From: Cephalopachus bancanus
Lineage: Eukaryota > Chordata > Mammalia > Primates > Tarsiidae
Direction: 5' to 3'
Assembly: GCA_027257055.1 (NCBI GenBank)
Contig: JAPVLO010000097.1
Location: forward strand, 4,588,001 to 4,652,000
DNA length: 64,000 nt
Shown here in pieces: positions 23,291 through 36,399 of this stretch (the first letter of the stretch is position 1; every line of letters starts with the position of its first letter). The notes below the pieces were generated by a model. That model had not been told where the DNA came from and did no database searches. It saw only the letters and a program-made list of their open reading frames with translations. The position numbers and the translations under genes are program-made.

Positions 23291-24050
23291 ATATTTTAAA
23301 TATGATGATGGCTATGGGCTAATATAAACTTTTGGGATATATGGCTAAAGAACAGCATTCACCTTTTATTTCTTCACTTATTGTTTTATCTATCCTTCCC
23401 CGAAAATTGGTTCGAATATAGACAGTAATGAAGTTAGGTCAATGTTTTATATAAATATAGCCCAAATGTTTAAGTGATTACAGAGTTCACTATTTTACAA
23501 TCTAGATTTAATTATTTAAAGAAGCCTAATAAGTCCAGAATGTAGAAATTTAAAAATGAAGAATCAATTATTGACTTTTTTATAGTGCAACTCAACATGA
23601 CCAACTTTCAGAATACATTTTTATTATAAAGCTGCCTTTTCCTTTCCCTGTTCTGCTGGTGAGAAGAGAAATGGAAACCACATGGAGGAATGGATTCCTG
23701 GATGATCCTGAGGAGAAGCACGCCCCATGTGCCTTCATACCATTCTGCTCCTGAATTATTAAATAAGATAAATAACTTTCCATCTCATTTGAGACTTTTC
23801 TCTGTTAGAACATCTTGGTGTATTGTCTATTACAAAAACTAGTACTGGATGTTTGGACTGTCCTAACTAAAACTTAAAGTATGTAGCAATGGTGAAATGG
23901 CAAGGAAGGTCAGGAAGTTGATGACTTTATCATGATCATGGGGCCAGGAGAAGTGTGTTCTCCATGGGAAGAAGGGAGCATAAGAAAGATTGGGTGGCCA
24001 CAGCAGTGGGTCTGGGCACATATACCAGTTGTTTGTTAAATATTATCTTA
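23291..24050. other. Unique DNA
   Basis: No gene or repeat identified. Confidence 0.45.
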
Positions 24051-24337
24051 GGCCAGGCGTGGGTGGCTCAAGCCTGTAATGCCAGCACTTTGGGAGACCA
24101 AGGGGAAAGGATTGCCTGAACTCAGGGGTCCGAGACCAGCCTGGACAACTTGGCGAGACCTCTTCTCTATAATAATCGAAAAATAAGCCAGGCATGACAG
24201 CACATAGCTGTAGTTCCAGCTACTTGGAAGGTTGAAGCAGAAGGATCACCTGGGCCCAAGCAGGTCAAGGTTGCAATAGCCGTGAGCATGCCACTGCATT
24301 CCTGCCTGAGTAACAGAGTGAGTCTCTGACTCAAAAA
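24051..24337 (+). mobile_element. Alu, older
   Basis: Dimer starting GGCCAGGCGTGG and ending CTGACTCAAAAAT. It keeps the ancestral-length A box region and has no B box hairpin. Confidence 0.9.
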
Positions 24338-24515
24338 TATGTATATATTATTCTCCTTTTCTTCCTTTTAACAGAGCTGTCCTTTGTTTTTAGTGGGGCA
24401 CATGACTGCCCACCTACACACTACATTTTCCAGCCTAACTTTTATCTATTTTCTTTATTTTTATAAATGTTAAGTATATTTATTGCACTTGAATGCACAT
24501 TAAGACACCAGCCTC

Positions 24516-24793
24516 GCCGGGCACAGTGGCTCATGCCTGTAATTCCAGCACTTTGGGAGATGACCTGAGTCCAGGAGTTTGAGACAAGCCTGGGCAACAA
24601 GGTGAGACCCGTCTCTACAATAAATTTGAAAAGTAGCCAAGTGTGGTGGCACATGCCTATAGTTCCAGTTGCTTAGAAGGCTGAGGCAGAAGGACCACCT
24701 GAGCCCAGCAGGTCGAGGCGGCGGTGGCAGTGAGTGTGCCACTATACTCTCGCCTGGGTGACAAAGTGAGTCTACAGGAAAAAAAAAAAAAAA
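24516..24793 (+). mobile_element. Alu, older, with small left-arm deletion
   Basis: Starts GCCGGGCACAGTGGCTCA. About 20 bases are missing after GGGAGATGACCTGAG. Ends in an A run at 24780-24793. Same orientation as the Alu 180 bp upstream. Confidence 0.9.
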
Positions 24794-27607
24794 CATTCTC
24801 AACGGATCATCAAAACAGAGATAGTTAATATATAAGGCTATCTATAGGAATGGCAGAATGAAGCATTTCAACAGGCAAAATAGACAATAGTTTATCTTAA
24901 AAATACTTAAGTTTTCTAGAGAGTTTCCATTAATTTATCTTTGAAGCGATTACTTTAACAATATTGTTGCATTGGCCTTGATAAATGTGAGCACTGGTCA
25001 TATTTGTGTAAATAATGGTCACTTAGAGATCTTAAACAATGTGGCTTTCCCAGAATATCTAAATATCTGTTAGAACTGGTTTAATTTGTATGTATGTTTA
25101 TATGCATGTATGCATATATTTTAGTTATCTATATGTTAAATGCATGTACATATATATGCATACATATATATATTAGAGGTGGAATTAGTTTTTGAAAACT
25201 AGAAAAATTATAACTAGAAACAGACAGGTTAATATCCAACAATAGTTGACTCCTCAATTAAAATAAGTAGTTATTACAAAAGAGGACACAGGTAATTTCA
25301 AATTGATTAATAAAAAGGTAATCGAAACTGATTAATTTCAAATTGATAATAGCCCAGCAACTAAGATCATAGGTTTTCCTTTTTAGAAAACATTGAATGA
25401 CTATAAAGTCATGTCGCAATTAAATACAGAATTACAAAACTAACAATTAATGTAGCCATTAAAACAACATTAATAGAAAGAATAAGGAAACCGGGAAGGT
25501 GGCAGCTGCACAGTTAAGATGGGAATGTGTTTTGATAAATCGAAAGTGCAAAGCGACCTGAGGACCGTTCCTATACAATGCCGGAAGAGTGAACCAGGGT
25601 TATATATTTAGTCTTAGATGTAATAGCACATTCATGTTTTTAAAAAACTGGTATACACTGTTTTTAAAATGTATAAAATAACAGCTAAGAATTAAAGAAT
25701 CATAAGAATGCAGCTAAATAGAAACAAAACATTTTTTACATAGCCATAATTTCCCTGATGAAACAAATATATTTTATCACCTTTTATGTACAAGATAGTT
25801 TAATGCTCTTTGAACCCAGATGGAATGAAGTGATTTGTGATTTTGATCAAACGAATGTGATTGTTCCATAAACAAAGAAAATAATTCAGGATTGCAAAGA
25901 TGGTAAACTACCTAAAATATCTGTAGTTTAAAATTTTATTTTATTAAATATCACATTATATGTATTCCTTTGCAGAAATTCTGTGTGGGGTATGAAGGAC
26001 ATTTCTAAAACTGATTGGGTATTAAATAATTCAAAACCCAAGAGTTGTGATCAAACAGATCTGTAGGCATATGTAAGTACCGCTGAGGTGAAAGGGCCGA
26101 CCAAAGCAATTACACTGAAAATTAATGTCTGGAGGTAATCAATGGAAGAACTGGCTGTGGACCTTCACATCTGCATCATCTTTGTCTATTGCTGTAACTG
26201 GGTATCACAGAAAAACCAACTCATTTCTCAAAAACAGAGAAAGGATGTTTCCTTCAATTTAGATATTCCTAAATTAAATTGGAATCTATAGGAAGTGATT
26301 CCATACTCAGAACTTAAGCTGATTTTTATTAATGTTGCTGGCCAATAATGAAGATAAATGGTAGGTACATTTCACTGAAATCAGGAACTGCAGATGCAAG
26401 GGTGGAAGACTTGGGAGTGATTAATTATATTCCCTCTGCAAGGATTCATGGGGAACTAGGGTTACTTCTTCCTCTAATGATGTTCCTTACTCTGACATTA
26501 GCATCACTGACACAGGAGTTGGATGTTTGACATTCTCTTCGGTGCCCAAGTGTGACTTCGCTTATCATGCTAAATGCTTCAAGGTAAACCCATCTTGGGC
26601 ATGTTTTTTACATTTTACAGTATATATTATACCAGCTGATAAAACTAAAAATCTCAACAGAACTCAATTTAGCAGTTATTTGTATGTAAGGGAACCTTTG
26701 TTAACTTCTCATGCACAACATTTTCTGGATAATTGAGAAGTTGAATAGAAAAACTTGTTTTGACCTAAGTGGCATAAAAAAAAAATCTTTGCAAAATACA
26801 TTAGCCCACTTCACAGCCTTGCTAAGTACGGTGTACTAAGGCTAATTGAATATTTCTTTTTTATGATTGATGACTCTGTAGTGCTTCGGGTCTGTATGAA
26901 TTGTTACTGAGGTAATAAGCTGTAGTATATTGAACTCTGAATTTAAACTGACCAGATATTGGCTTATTTCATTGTGTTTTGCTTCTTTCTCTCTATATGA
27001 GTACAGAAAAGAAATTCACTGCTGTTATTGTTCCAGTTAGAGCTATGACTGTATATGTGTGTCATACGTTGTACTTCTAAGGACAAATGTGGTATGCAGA
27101 GCATCAAAAGTCTTTCAATGGACACTTCCACAAACCTGTGACTGCATGTGAGAAACTGCTACCAGCCCCAATTAATGTATAGGTACTTCAGTGCTTTTTA
27201 CCTTCTGAAACTGCCATGATTTCAATCAGTAAAGAAATAAGCACAAAAGTAATTGGACTGTCAATGTTGCTAATGACTTCATAGCCAAATCAGTAGGCAT
27301 GACAATTATGCTCAGAATCCTGATCTTTTAATAAAGTGATAATAATAACAATTCACTGACAAATTATGTCATTACTATAAAATTCCGTCCCCTGAAATAG
27401 TGGTGCCCAAGTGCAAACCTGCAGACCAATAGAAGATTTCTCATCTTATTTGGGGAACGTTGTAAAACACAGTGTTCAGGACTCTTCCTAGAGCTTCTCC
27501 TTCAGGAGGTCAGGAGAGGACCCCATCACTGTTTCTGCTTTTGTTTTAGGATCTTTCCACTTTGTTCAGACAAAGGAACCACAGCTTAAAAAAAAAAAAA
27601 GGAAGGG
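24794..27607. other. AT-rich unique DNA, no gene seen
   Basis: About 2.8 kb with no clear repeat. 25090-25175 is an alternating TATATGCATG-type tract. 25495-25605 carries several CpGs in an otherwise CpG-poor area. Frames at 26348-26530 and 26527-26736 overlap by 4 nt but show no recognisable domain. Confidence 0.45.
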
Positions 27608-27905
27608 GGGACGGGTGCAGTGGTTCATGCCTATAATCCCAGCACGTTGGGAGGGCAAGGTGAGAGGATTGCCTGAGCCCACAGGTTCGAGACCAGCCTG
27701 AGCAACTTGGTAAGACCTCATCTCTACAATAAATAAAAAAATTACCCGGGCATAGTGGTGTGTGCCCATAGTTCCAGCTATTTGGACAGCTGACGCAGAA
27801 AGATCGACTGAGCCCAGCAGGTAGAGGCTGTGGCGGCCGTGAGCATGCCACTGCAATCCAGCCTGGGTGACAGAGTGAGACTCCAACTCAAAAACAAAAC
27901 AAAAC
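27608..27905 (+). mobile_element. Alu, intermediate age
   Basis: Dimer ending ACTCCAACTCAAAA with a (CAAAA)n tail. Its B box context is CACAGGTTCGAGACCAGCC, one step from the young hairpin form. Confidence 0.92.
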
Positions 27906-28454
27906 TAAAAGCCGTGAGGAACAAATACAGAAACTACGTAATGAAATAGGACTCCTCTAGAAAACTATTTGCAAGAGCTAAAGGGTTAGTTCATTGGAAA
28001 TCTAAGACTGGAGATCCTCACGGGAAATTAAAGAATGCTGTATGGTACTGGTGATGGGAGATGGGTGAAGGTTATTCCCAATGTTCCCATGGTTTTTTTA
28101 ACCTAAAGACCCAAAGTTCTTAGAATTTCATTTTGCTAAAATTTCCACAACAGCACAACATACTCAAGAATTGGAGAACTTTTGGAAATACCTCCTTTGA
28201 AAGAACAAGGAAATTGCTCTTTTGTCATATCAAGGAATGAGATGTGGGAAACAGGATGGGAGGAATAGAGAATCAAGTTATTCATGGAGCAGCAACCCTG
28301 TAAAGATATTTACATAGGAGTTTTAATTTAATTCGCCTTTTACTCATATGAATGAATCAATGTTAGTGACATAAATGTATATGTGACAAAATTGAGATTT
28401 AATGGTATTAAATAATATGTCCCAGGTAATAAGAGTTTTTTAAATAGAAACAAT
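27906..28454. other. Unique DNA
   Basis: No gene or repeat identified. Confidence 0.5.
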
Positions 28455-28680
28455 AATAGTCACAATATTTAATATTGATGGAAAGCCTACTGTATATCAG
28501 GCATTGTGCTAGGTTCTTCGTACACATTATATGATTTAACTTCCACTAAAACTACATAGGGTAAATATTATTCACTTTTACAGAAGCACACACTGAGTCT
28601 CAGAGAGTTCCAAGTGATGCTCACTATCAAAGTAAAAATCAATTGAAACTTAAATTCAGGTTTGTCTGAATCCAAAAACT
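28455..28680 (+). mobile_element. MIR SINE
   Basis: Clear MIR core: ATCAGGCATTGTGCTAGG, ATTATATGATTTAACTTCCA, TTCACTTTTACAGAAG, CTGAGTCTCAGAGAG. Confidence 0.8.
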
Positions 28681-28959
28681 ATTTTATTTTCATTATATTC
28701 AACTTAAATTGGGAAACCTATACACCCTGATTTCCACAAGTTATAGGTAATCAACTCTTATAGATCTAACGAGGGTAGACGTGAATGGGAAGTTTTGTTC
28801 ATCAGTAAAAAATGGGATTTTTAGAATATGTAAGATGAAATTTTATGCCTTAAAAGGGTTTCTAAGATGTATACAATATAGTCTGTCTTCTGGGAATTTA
28901 TACTCTGTAAAATACCCCAAAAAGGAACTAGAATGACAGTTTACAGTACATATCAAATG

Positions 28960-29110
28960 GCTTCTAATAATAGCAAATATTTATGAGCATTTATTGGATG
29001 CCAAACATTTATTATAAGTGTTATGTGTATATATATATATATTAGCTACTTTATCTCATAAGTGATATAGGTAAGTAATATCATTACCCCCTTATCAGTT
29101 CATATTACAA
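28960..29110 (+). mobile_element. MIR fragment, diverged
   Basis: AAATATTTATGAGCATTTATTGGATGCCAAAC followed by ATCTCATAAG and AATATCATTACCCC match the MIR layout loosely; interrupted by a short (AT)n at 29028-29042. Confidence 0.5.
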
Positions 29111-30116
29111 GGAAACCTTGCAACATAATAACCTATAAAGATATCCTAAAGACAGAGAGGTCAATTTTTTCTAGATGCATTGGTAAAAAATTTTTTGAAG
29201 GAGTAAAAGAGGGCAGGGCTTTAGTGAGATTTAAAATGAAAAGTAATAAAAATCTCATTGATTTTAATATCTTGTTAAGCTCTTCAGTAACTGGGGATTT
29301 GCATAATAGAAAAATTCTGATGGTCTTACATAGAAATGGACAGTAACAAGGAAACAATACGAATAGACAGGTTATAAAATAATCACTCAAAATACCACAT
29401 ATATGTATATCTGTGTAAAGAGCTTAGCCAGAAATATCCGATTTTTATTTCAATTTTAAAGAAATCATGGAAAGAACCTTAATAAAAAAGACTGAATTTT
29501 GGTTAACATGACTTAAAAAAAAAAATAGGTGGGAGGAAGAGACTATAGATAACTTGAAACCATAATAAAAGTAACATCATTTTTTAATTTTTCAAAGGAG
29601 ATTTAAAGAAGAAGTAGAAATTGTATTGCTAGAACCTGGCTACTGGAGAGGGGAATAATGAATGACAATGGCACTGGGAGATGACACTCCCAAACCCCAC
29701 CCAGTTTTCAACAGATCATCTTTCCTCCCAACCAAGTTTGACAGATGGCCTGGACTAGAAAGAGGCATGAATCAGGATTTCCCTGCTTTGTCTAATTTTA
29801 CTGAGTTTCACTGAAGAGCTAAGTACCATATTTAATCTCATCTAAAACACCATTGATTGAAACACATTATTAGTTTAAATGCCACTAAGAAAGGAAAATT
29901 AAACTATCATAATCTAACTATGACAAATACTTCCTTATCATCCATTATAAGACAATTCTCTTTTCAAAGATGATAAAATGTGAACTAATGAGTATATTAT
30001 AATCAATGAAATAATACACAACCAAATTCCCAACTAGGTCTTAACTCTATCATGAATGAGTTAAAGTCTGATTCTATGACTAAGCATAAATTAAGTCAAA
30101 TTGATAATCTAAATTA
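29111..30116. other. AT-rich unique DNA
   Basis: No gene or repeat identified. Confidence 0.5.
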
Positions 30117-30434
30117 TTGTTATTATTATTATTATTTTGAGTTAGGATCTTTCTCTGTTGCCTAAGTTGAGTTGCAGAAGCATGAAGAGAGCTCTCCATT
30201 GTAACCTTGAACTCCTGGGCTCAAGTGAGCCTCCCCTTCAACATTCTAAGTAGCTAAGACTACAGGCACTCACCACCACACCCAGCTAAATTGTTTTTTT
30301 TAGTTATTTATTTTTTTTAGAGGCAAGGTCTTGTTTTGTTTCCCAGGCTGGTCTCAAACTCTTGGCCTCAAGCAATCCTCCCACCTCAGTCTCCCAAAGT
30401 ATTGGGAATACAAATGTGAGTCACTGCACCTGGC
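30117..30434 (-). mobile_element. Old Alu (AluJ-like) with (TTA)n tail
   Basis: Both arms in reverse orientation behind a (TTA)n tail. The arms show many differences from the young copies, standard primate wording (CCTCAAGCAATCCTCCCACC) and no lineage hairpins. Confidence 0.88.
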
Positions 30435-30489
30435 CCCAGATAATTTACTTTAAGAGAACAATGTAACTAGAAAGAAATAGCAAAGTGTT

Positions 30490-30730
30490 ATAGAAAGCCC
30501 ATGGGCTTTACGAATAAACCCACTTGGGTTTTAACTCTAACCTCATGCTGTACATATACCATTGGAAAAATTATTTAATCTTTTAATCTTCAATTGTTTA
30601 ATCTAAAAAAAATGAGAGGAATACCTCCTAGGTCATCAGGGTTCTTGTGAGGGTTAAATAAGATTATGTATGTGTAGCACCTATCACAATTTCTGGCACA
30701 GGGAATGGTTCACTAAACAGACCCTCAGCA
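30490..30730 (-). mobile_element. MIR SINE
   Basis: On plus, the MIR complement layout is visible: CTTGGGTTTTAACTCTAACC, AATTATTTAATCTTTTAATC, GTGAGGGTTAAATAAGATTA, TTTCTGGCACAGGGAATG. Confidence 0.75.
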
Positions 30731-30734
30731 GAAT

Positions 30735-32299
30735 TAGTGGGAATTTGCAGACTTTGAATCATGCAACCAGGTGAGTTATCAATATTAATATTGAAAGCAC
30801 AAAGTTCTTTTCAATCCCATGAGTAAATTACTTGCCTCTTCCTTCGTTGTTGATGTCACCATATATTTCACTAGTAATAAACTACCAAGATATGAAAGCC
30901 ATGGAAATAACATTGAACAAAACATTGAACAAAAACACTGAACAAAATAATGAACTAATTTGAAGCTGACTTCTTTCTAGATCAACTTGTAAAATGTATT
31001 GATTACAACACAAGTGAAAGCAAAAGTGGGGCATAAAATATAATAATTGATTATATGGGTTAAAGACTTGTGGATAAAGCTTGGTGTCACACCCAAGGGG
31101 AAAAAGAATAGTGGTGGCTGCAAATTTTACCATATTTGGTCTTTCTGAGGAATAATCTGTTGTAAAACAAATTTTGCTTGTTTGCTTATTTTAATTTTTT
31201 CTTCATGTCTCCTACAGTTATAATGATCTTTAGACTTAGATTTTGTTTCTTCCTAAGGATATGATAAGTCAAACTTTCCTATACTGTGGCCGATTACATT
31301 TGCCTACATTAAACTTATCTGATCTTTGTTGTACTTGACTGTAGCTTAGAAATGCTCTAGTGGATTTAATTTTTTCCTTCAGTAATATATGCTATCATAC
31401 TGACTTGTAGCCACCATGAAGAGTAAATATAGAAAAATCAAACCAATAAAATTCTGGGATGTCAAAAAAAAAACATTAAACAAGCAAATTTTCTTCTAAA
31501 AAATGCTTTTATGAAAATAAGGAGGGTCATTTGTTGAAGAACACAGGTTTAAAAATTAAGAACCATGACAATTTTAAAGAAATGCCTTCTTTTCAATCAT
31601 TCCATTGATGCAAGGTTCAACTATTATGTTTTATATCATTAAGATTAGTAGCTAGCTAGAAACTTGAATATATATTTAAGCTTCAAGCACTCTTAGGAAA
31701 AAGCTTACACTGTCACATTTAGAAATCATAATTGTAACTTTGTTTACATAAAGCAAGGTCAATGTTAGGCTATATGACTACCTCAGATTCCCATTTAAAC
31801 CAGACAATTAATTAAAATCAAATAAATCTCGGTCAAATAAAGTAGATTACTTGAACTGGCAGGCAGTATTATCTAAGTAACAATCCCATATAACAGATCC
31901 AGAATCTTTGTATTAAGTATGTTGAATTAAAATTAAAGTAATTGCAATTAGGCAAAACTCATCTAACAATTTTATTGCTTAAAATTTTTGTGATAATCAT
32001 TAAATATTTGACATGTTTTAATAAAACTAACTTAAGATCATGACTAAACCCTCAATATTTGATCCAATATGATCTGTTGATTTGCTCAGTGCTTTTGAAA
32101 GGAACAAAGAAACATCATGAAACCACACAGAAAGTTACTCCAAGCCTCACTGGGCCAAATGTGTCTCTGAGCATTATCCCACAGGTTTACCAGAAAATGA
32201 TCAGACACTACAGACCTCTTAAACAAGAGGTAACCTGAGTTTCTCAGACAATTCTTAAGAACTTTGAGGAAATCTAGGGCATAGTTCCTTACTTTATGT
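30735..32299. other. AT-rich unique DNA
   Basis: No gene or repeat identified. Confidence 0.5.
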
Positions 32300-32905
32300 A
32301 TTCTTACTTTATTTTAGATTAAAGGGGCACATGTACAGATTTGTTACATGGGTATATTGTGTGATGGTGAGGTTTGGGCTTCTACTGAGTTTGTCAACAA
32401 AATAGTGAGCGTGGTACCCTATAGGTAGTTTTTCGACTCCTTCCAGTCTCCCTCCCTCCTTCCCTGCTTTAGTAGTTCCTATTGTCTGTTGTTCCCATAT
32501 TTAAATCTGTGTGTTCTCGGTGTTTAGATCTCACTTACAAGTGAGAATATGCAGTATTCGGTTTCCTGTTTCTGTTTAGATTTGCTTAGAATAGTGGCCT
32601 CCAGTTGCATTCATATTGCTGCAAAGGACATGGTTTTGTTCTTTGTAATACCTATGTAATATTTCATGGTGTATATGTGAGTTTGCTTTATCCAGTCCAC
32701 CATTGGTGGGCACCTAAGTTGATTTCATGTTTTTGTTATTGTGAATAATGCTGCAATTAAATGTGTGAGTACAGGTGTCTTTTTCTTAAAACTATTTATG
32801 CTCCTTTGAGTATATAGCCAAGAGTGAGGTTGCTGGGTTGAATGGTAAATCTGTTTTATTTATTTGAAAAATCCCTAAAGTGCTTTCCACAAAGGATCTA
32901 ACTTA
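32300..32905 (-). mobile_element. L1 3' end, 5'-truncated
   Basis: Plus strand reads as the complement of an L1 3' UTR and ORF2 end (GGGGCACATGTACAGATTTG, CACTTACAAGTGAGAATATG, TGCTGGGTTGAATGG). A T-rich stretch at about 32303-32320 may be the remains of the A tail. Confidence 0.85.
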
Positions 32906-34187
32906 ATTTTAAAAGATCCCCCATGATTGGGAATCACTAGGCAAAGTAGTTGCCTCTCCCCTCTCTGCTGGGTGGTAGCCATGAGGTTTTGCTGGGAGTA
33001 CCACCTAGAATGTGTTCTAAATTGGTTCTCTCCATTTGGGGTAATGCAGCTACCTAGATGGGCAGACATGTGTCCTAAAACGGTCCCATCAGGTATTCTC
33101 TTCTGTGAATGTGAATGAGGAAACTCAGTTTTTTTTGGTGCTACCAGGATTGTCATTCATGATAAAAGCCACCTGAGGGCAAAGCCAACTCACGGCAGTA
33201 AGAAGATCCAAAAATGTCACAGAGACGTAAGAACATGCCTGAATTCTCTTCTATCTCTGAACATTTTAGTTACATGGCTCGATAAATTCCCTTTATTATT
33301 TAAGCCAATGCACATTCAATGAATGTATCCTTTCAAGCAAGGAAATAAGCTGACCTGTTCATCCTGAGTCTGGCTAAAGTCAATAGGCGTGTTTTCTACT
33401 TCCCAAGAGGTAAAAATTAGTGAGCCAACATTTGTTGTGGAAGACCCTCTGGTGTGTCATCCCAATGGAAAATTTGGACAATAACTACTTCTTTGTGTCC
33501 TCCCAGCTTAGTCACCCAAGCAGTCTGCTTTAAGTTGTTTCATAAAGTTTCTGCAGTGAAACAACATGTCTTTATCTTGGATCAGATCTAGATACACTGA
33601 ATACTGGAGTTTTAAATTTTATGTGAGATGTAAAATTCTAATTTCAAACTCTGGTAATTAAAAGAGGCTCTAGGGTCATTTTTATCTAAGAGCAATCTAA
33701 AAAGCCATGGAAATGAGGTAAAAACTTCTCTCCCTGAATACAACTTTAAAAGGGATAATAGAAGTTAATATAAAGTTATTTAATAATTTTGTAAAATTAT
33801 TATTGAGGACCTTAAAATATGTTAATGTGGTAAGATGCTTGGAAAGGAGGCAAGATCTCTGTTGAGAACATCTTAGCAATACTAAGAAATGAAACAGTAA
33901 CAAATGAAAATGTACTTGGGAGCAAAAGTTGTTCTCTATCTGATGGGTAAAAAAGTTCTGAAACAAAGACATTGTTCTTATAGTGGATCATAGAATTTGT
34001 GAATGAGCAGGATGCAAAGATCTTAGGAAGTTTTGTTGAACACATGAACAGTATTCTGTATTTAATACTCATGTCTTTGAAATGTGTTATAGTCTAAATG
34101 TTTCCTTAGTATAAGTGGATTTAGTTAAAAATGAAACCTCACTAATATATAAAACAATAAAATTGTTTGCTCAAAACTATAAAAATT
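32906..34187. other. Unique DNA
   Basis: Frames at 32875-33156 (minus) and 32927-33118 (plus) face each other over the same bases; neither shows a domain. No gene supported. Confidence 0.45.
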
Positions 34188-34500
34188 GGCCAGGTGTGGT
34201 GGCTCAATTCTGTAATCCCAGCACTTTGGGAGGCTGAGGTGAGAGGATGGCCTGAGCCCACGGGTTCAAGAACAGCCTGAGTAACTTGGCGAGACCTCAT
34301 CTCTACAATAAATCGAAAAGTTAGCCAAGTGTGGTAGTGGACATCTTAGTTCCAGCTACTTGGAAGGCTGAGGTGGAAAGATCGCCTGAGTGCAGCAGGT
34401 CGATGCTGGGGTGGCCATGAGCGTGCCACTGCACTCCAGCCTGGGCAATGGAGTTAGACTCCAACTCAAAAAAACAAACAACAACAACAACAAAAAACCC
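34188..34500 (+). mobile_element. Alu, intermediate age
   Basis: Starts GGCCAGGTGTGG, ends ACTCCAACTC with an (AAC)n-rich tail. B box context is ACGGGTTCAAGAACAGCC, a part-way form. Confidence 0.92.
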
Positions 34501-35539
34501 CAAAACAAAAAATCCTTTAAAAATCAAGAGTTGTTAGCTATCAATAGACATTGTGACTCTATAGTTCTATTTTCCTCCAAAGAGCTCAATCCAACATAAT
34601 TATCTCAGGTTTCTCTGTGACATAGGCAAGAGTATCATGCCATAAAAATAAAGCACAAATGATCTTTCTAAGTTTTTACTATAAAATGACTGATGTTCCC
34701 AAATTTCCACAATAAAATGACTCAGGGTAGCCAAAATGAATGACCTCTTTCTTGATTTCTGGGTCACTGTTTAAGAATATTAGCATGTCTGCTTATCATT
34801 TTCTGGTAAAATCTTTAAAATGTGTAGACTACACTCATATCCATTAATTCAACAAGTATTTATTTGGTACCTATTTTTCTAGGCACTGTGTTAGATGATG
34901 GCATACAGTTTTAAAGATCATAACCTGGCAAAACAGCCATATATACTAGAAATACTAGTGATTGTGAACGATATCCTTAAGTTGTTTAATTTTGTTACTA
35001 ACAAATATGCCAATTTTGCTTTTCCTAGAAATGGAAAAAGGAAAAATTGAGTAATAAAATATCTAGATTGATTCACATTCAGGTTATATCCAGTCAATAG
35101 AGACTTTATTTTACTTATTATAAACAATAACAAGAATTTTATTTTGGATGCTAAGGGTTTATCTCATTGTTATTTGAACATTTAATTCTTTATTCTGTCA
35201 TGTGGTTTTCATTTTTCCTAAGATTATAACTAAACTTTCACTTGTATGATTTTGCTTACATAACTTAACTTCTCACTTTTATTACATTGCTCTTGAATTT
35301 TGTGGTTTGTAAAACACTATTTTTGTTTTCTTGTATCACTGTAACTAGACATGATAAAAGTCTTTCTATGTTTTTTTTCCTTACCACAAAATTATATTAG
35401 GAAAAAATCAATCTTAGAATGGAGGTGTAGGCTCTGGTGACTTTTTTTTTACATTAGTTAAAACTGGGACTTTTTATCAACGTCTACTATGTAGCATATC
35501 AATAAAGGTATAAATACGTAAATATGTGTTGTTCTCATA
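34501..35539. other. AT-rich unique DNA
   Basis: A short L2/MIR-like phrase (CAACAAGTATTTATTTGGTA) lies at about 34849. Otherwise nothing recognisable. Confidence 0.45.
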
Positions 35540-35862
35540 TAAATAAAGAACAGAATAGTGTTTATCAGACAATAGAATAGCTGGTGAGAGATTGGTCAAT
35601 GGATACAGTTAGGAAAATAAGTTCTTGTGTTCTATTTCACAGTAGGGTGCCTAGAGTTAACAATATTTTATTATATATTTTGAAATAACTATACATTTTT
35701 GAATGTTCTCACCACAAAGAAATAAATTTTTAAGATGATGGGTATGCTAGTTACCCTGATTTGATTATTGCAGAATGTGTATCTGTATTGAAATATCACA
35801 TTGAAAACAATAAATATGTACAATTATTATGTGTCAATCATAAATAAAAATATATAAGTACC
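35540..35862 (+). mobile_element. L1MA/L1MB-type 3' UTR fragment
   Basis: Follows the old-L1 3' UTR: CACAGTAGGGTGCCTAGAGT, AACAATATTTTATTATATAT, ACCCTGATTTGATTATTGCA, then AAATATGTACAATTATTATG and an A-rich end. It is the same type of 3' UTR as the one at the left end of the window. Confidence 0.85.
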
Positions 35863-36399
35863 TATAACTGTTTCTTTTTGTACCAAGTCATAAAGAAAAT
35901 TCAAAGACTACATCAGAAAGGTCCATTATGCTCTCTGTGCCTAACATATCTGTCTTGCTGTCTATCCAACTCAGCATCACCTCCTTAACCTTGACCTTCA
36001 CCTTATCTATTCTCAGTGATTGGAAGTCTGGCAATTGCATTTCTCAGAATTCCTTTCTAGCTGGATTTCAGGTTATATTTTGCCAATATGAGGCACTTAG
36101 GAGATATCTGAGAGGAGGAAAAGAAGAAGCAGAAGTTCATTACTGCTCCTTTGTCCGTAGTGGACAGAAAGGTGGTTTTCAGAAGATTTGGGTATTTCTC
36201 AGTAAATCATCTACTTTGGTTCTGTAGATAGTTGTGATCTTTACTGGTAGTTTATGTAGCTTTGGAAATTCCCTGCTCCTCTGTAAGCTAGTAGTGAATT
36301 TGAGAGTTAATATCTTCCATGACCTTTACTTCTCCAAGCATTCTAGCAATTAGAAAAGTACTTAATGCCTTTAATTAAATTATCTCTTATCTGATAACG
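35863..36399. other. Unique DNA
   Basis: The 99-residue frame at 35928-36227 has no recognised domain; not supported as a gene. Confidence 0.4.

Noticed and set aside
26348..26736. Two short plus-strand frames overlapping by 4 nt
   Set aside because: Looks like a bacterial-style coupling, but the DNA is plainly primate and neither product shows a family.
32875..33156. 93-codon minus frame next to an L1 end
   Set aside because: Overlaps an opposing frame of similar length and the L1 boundary; no motif.
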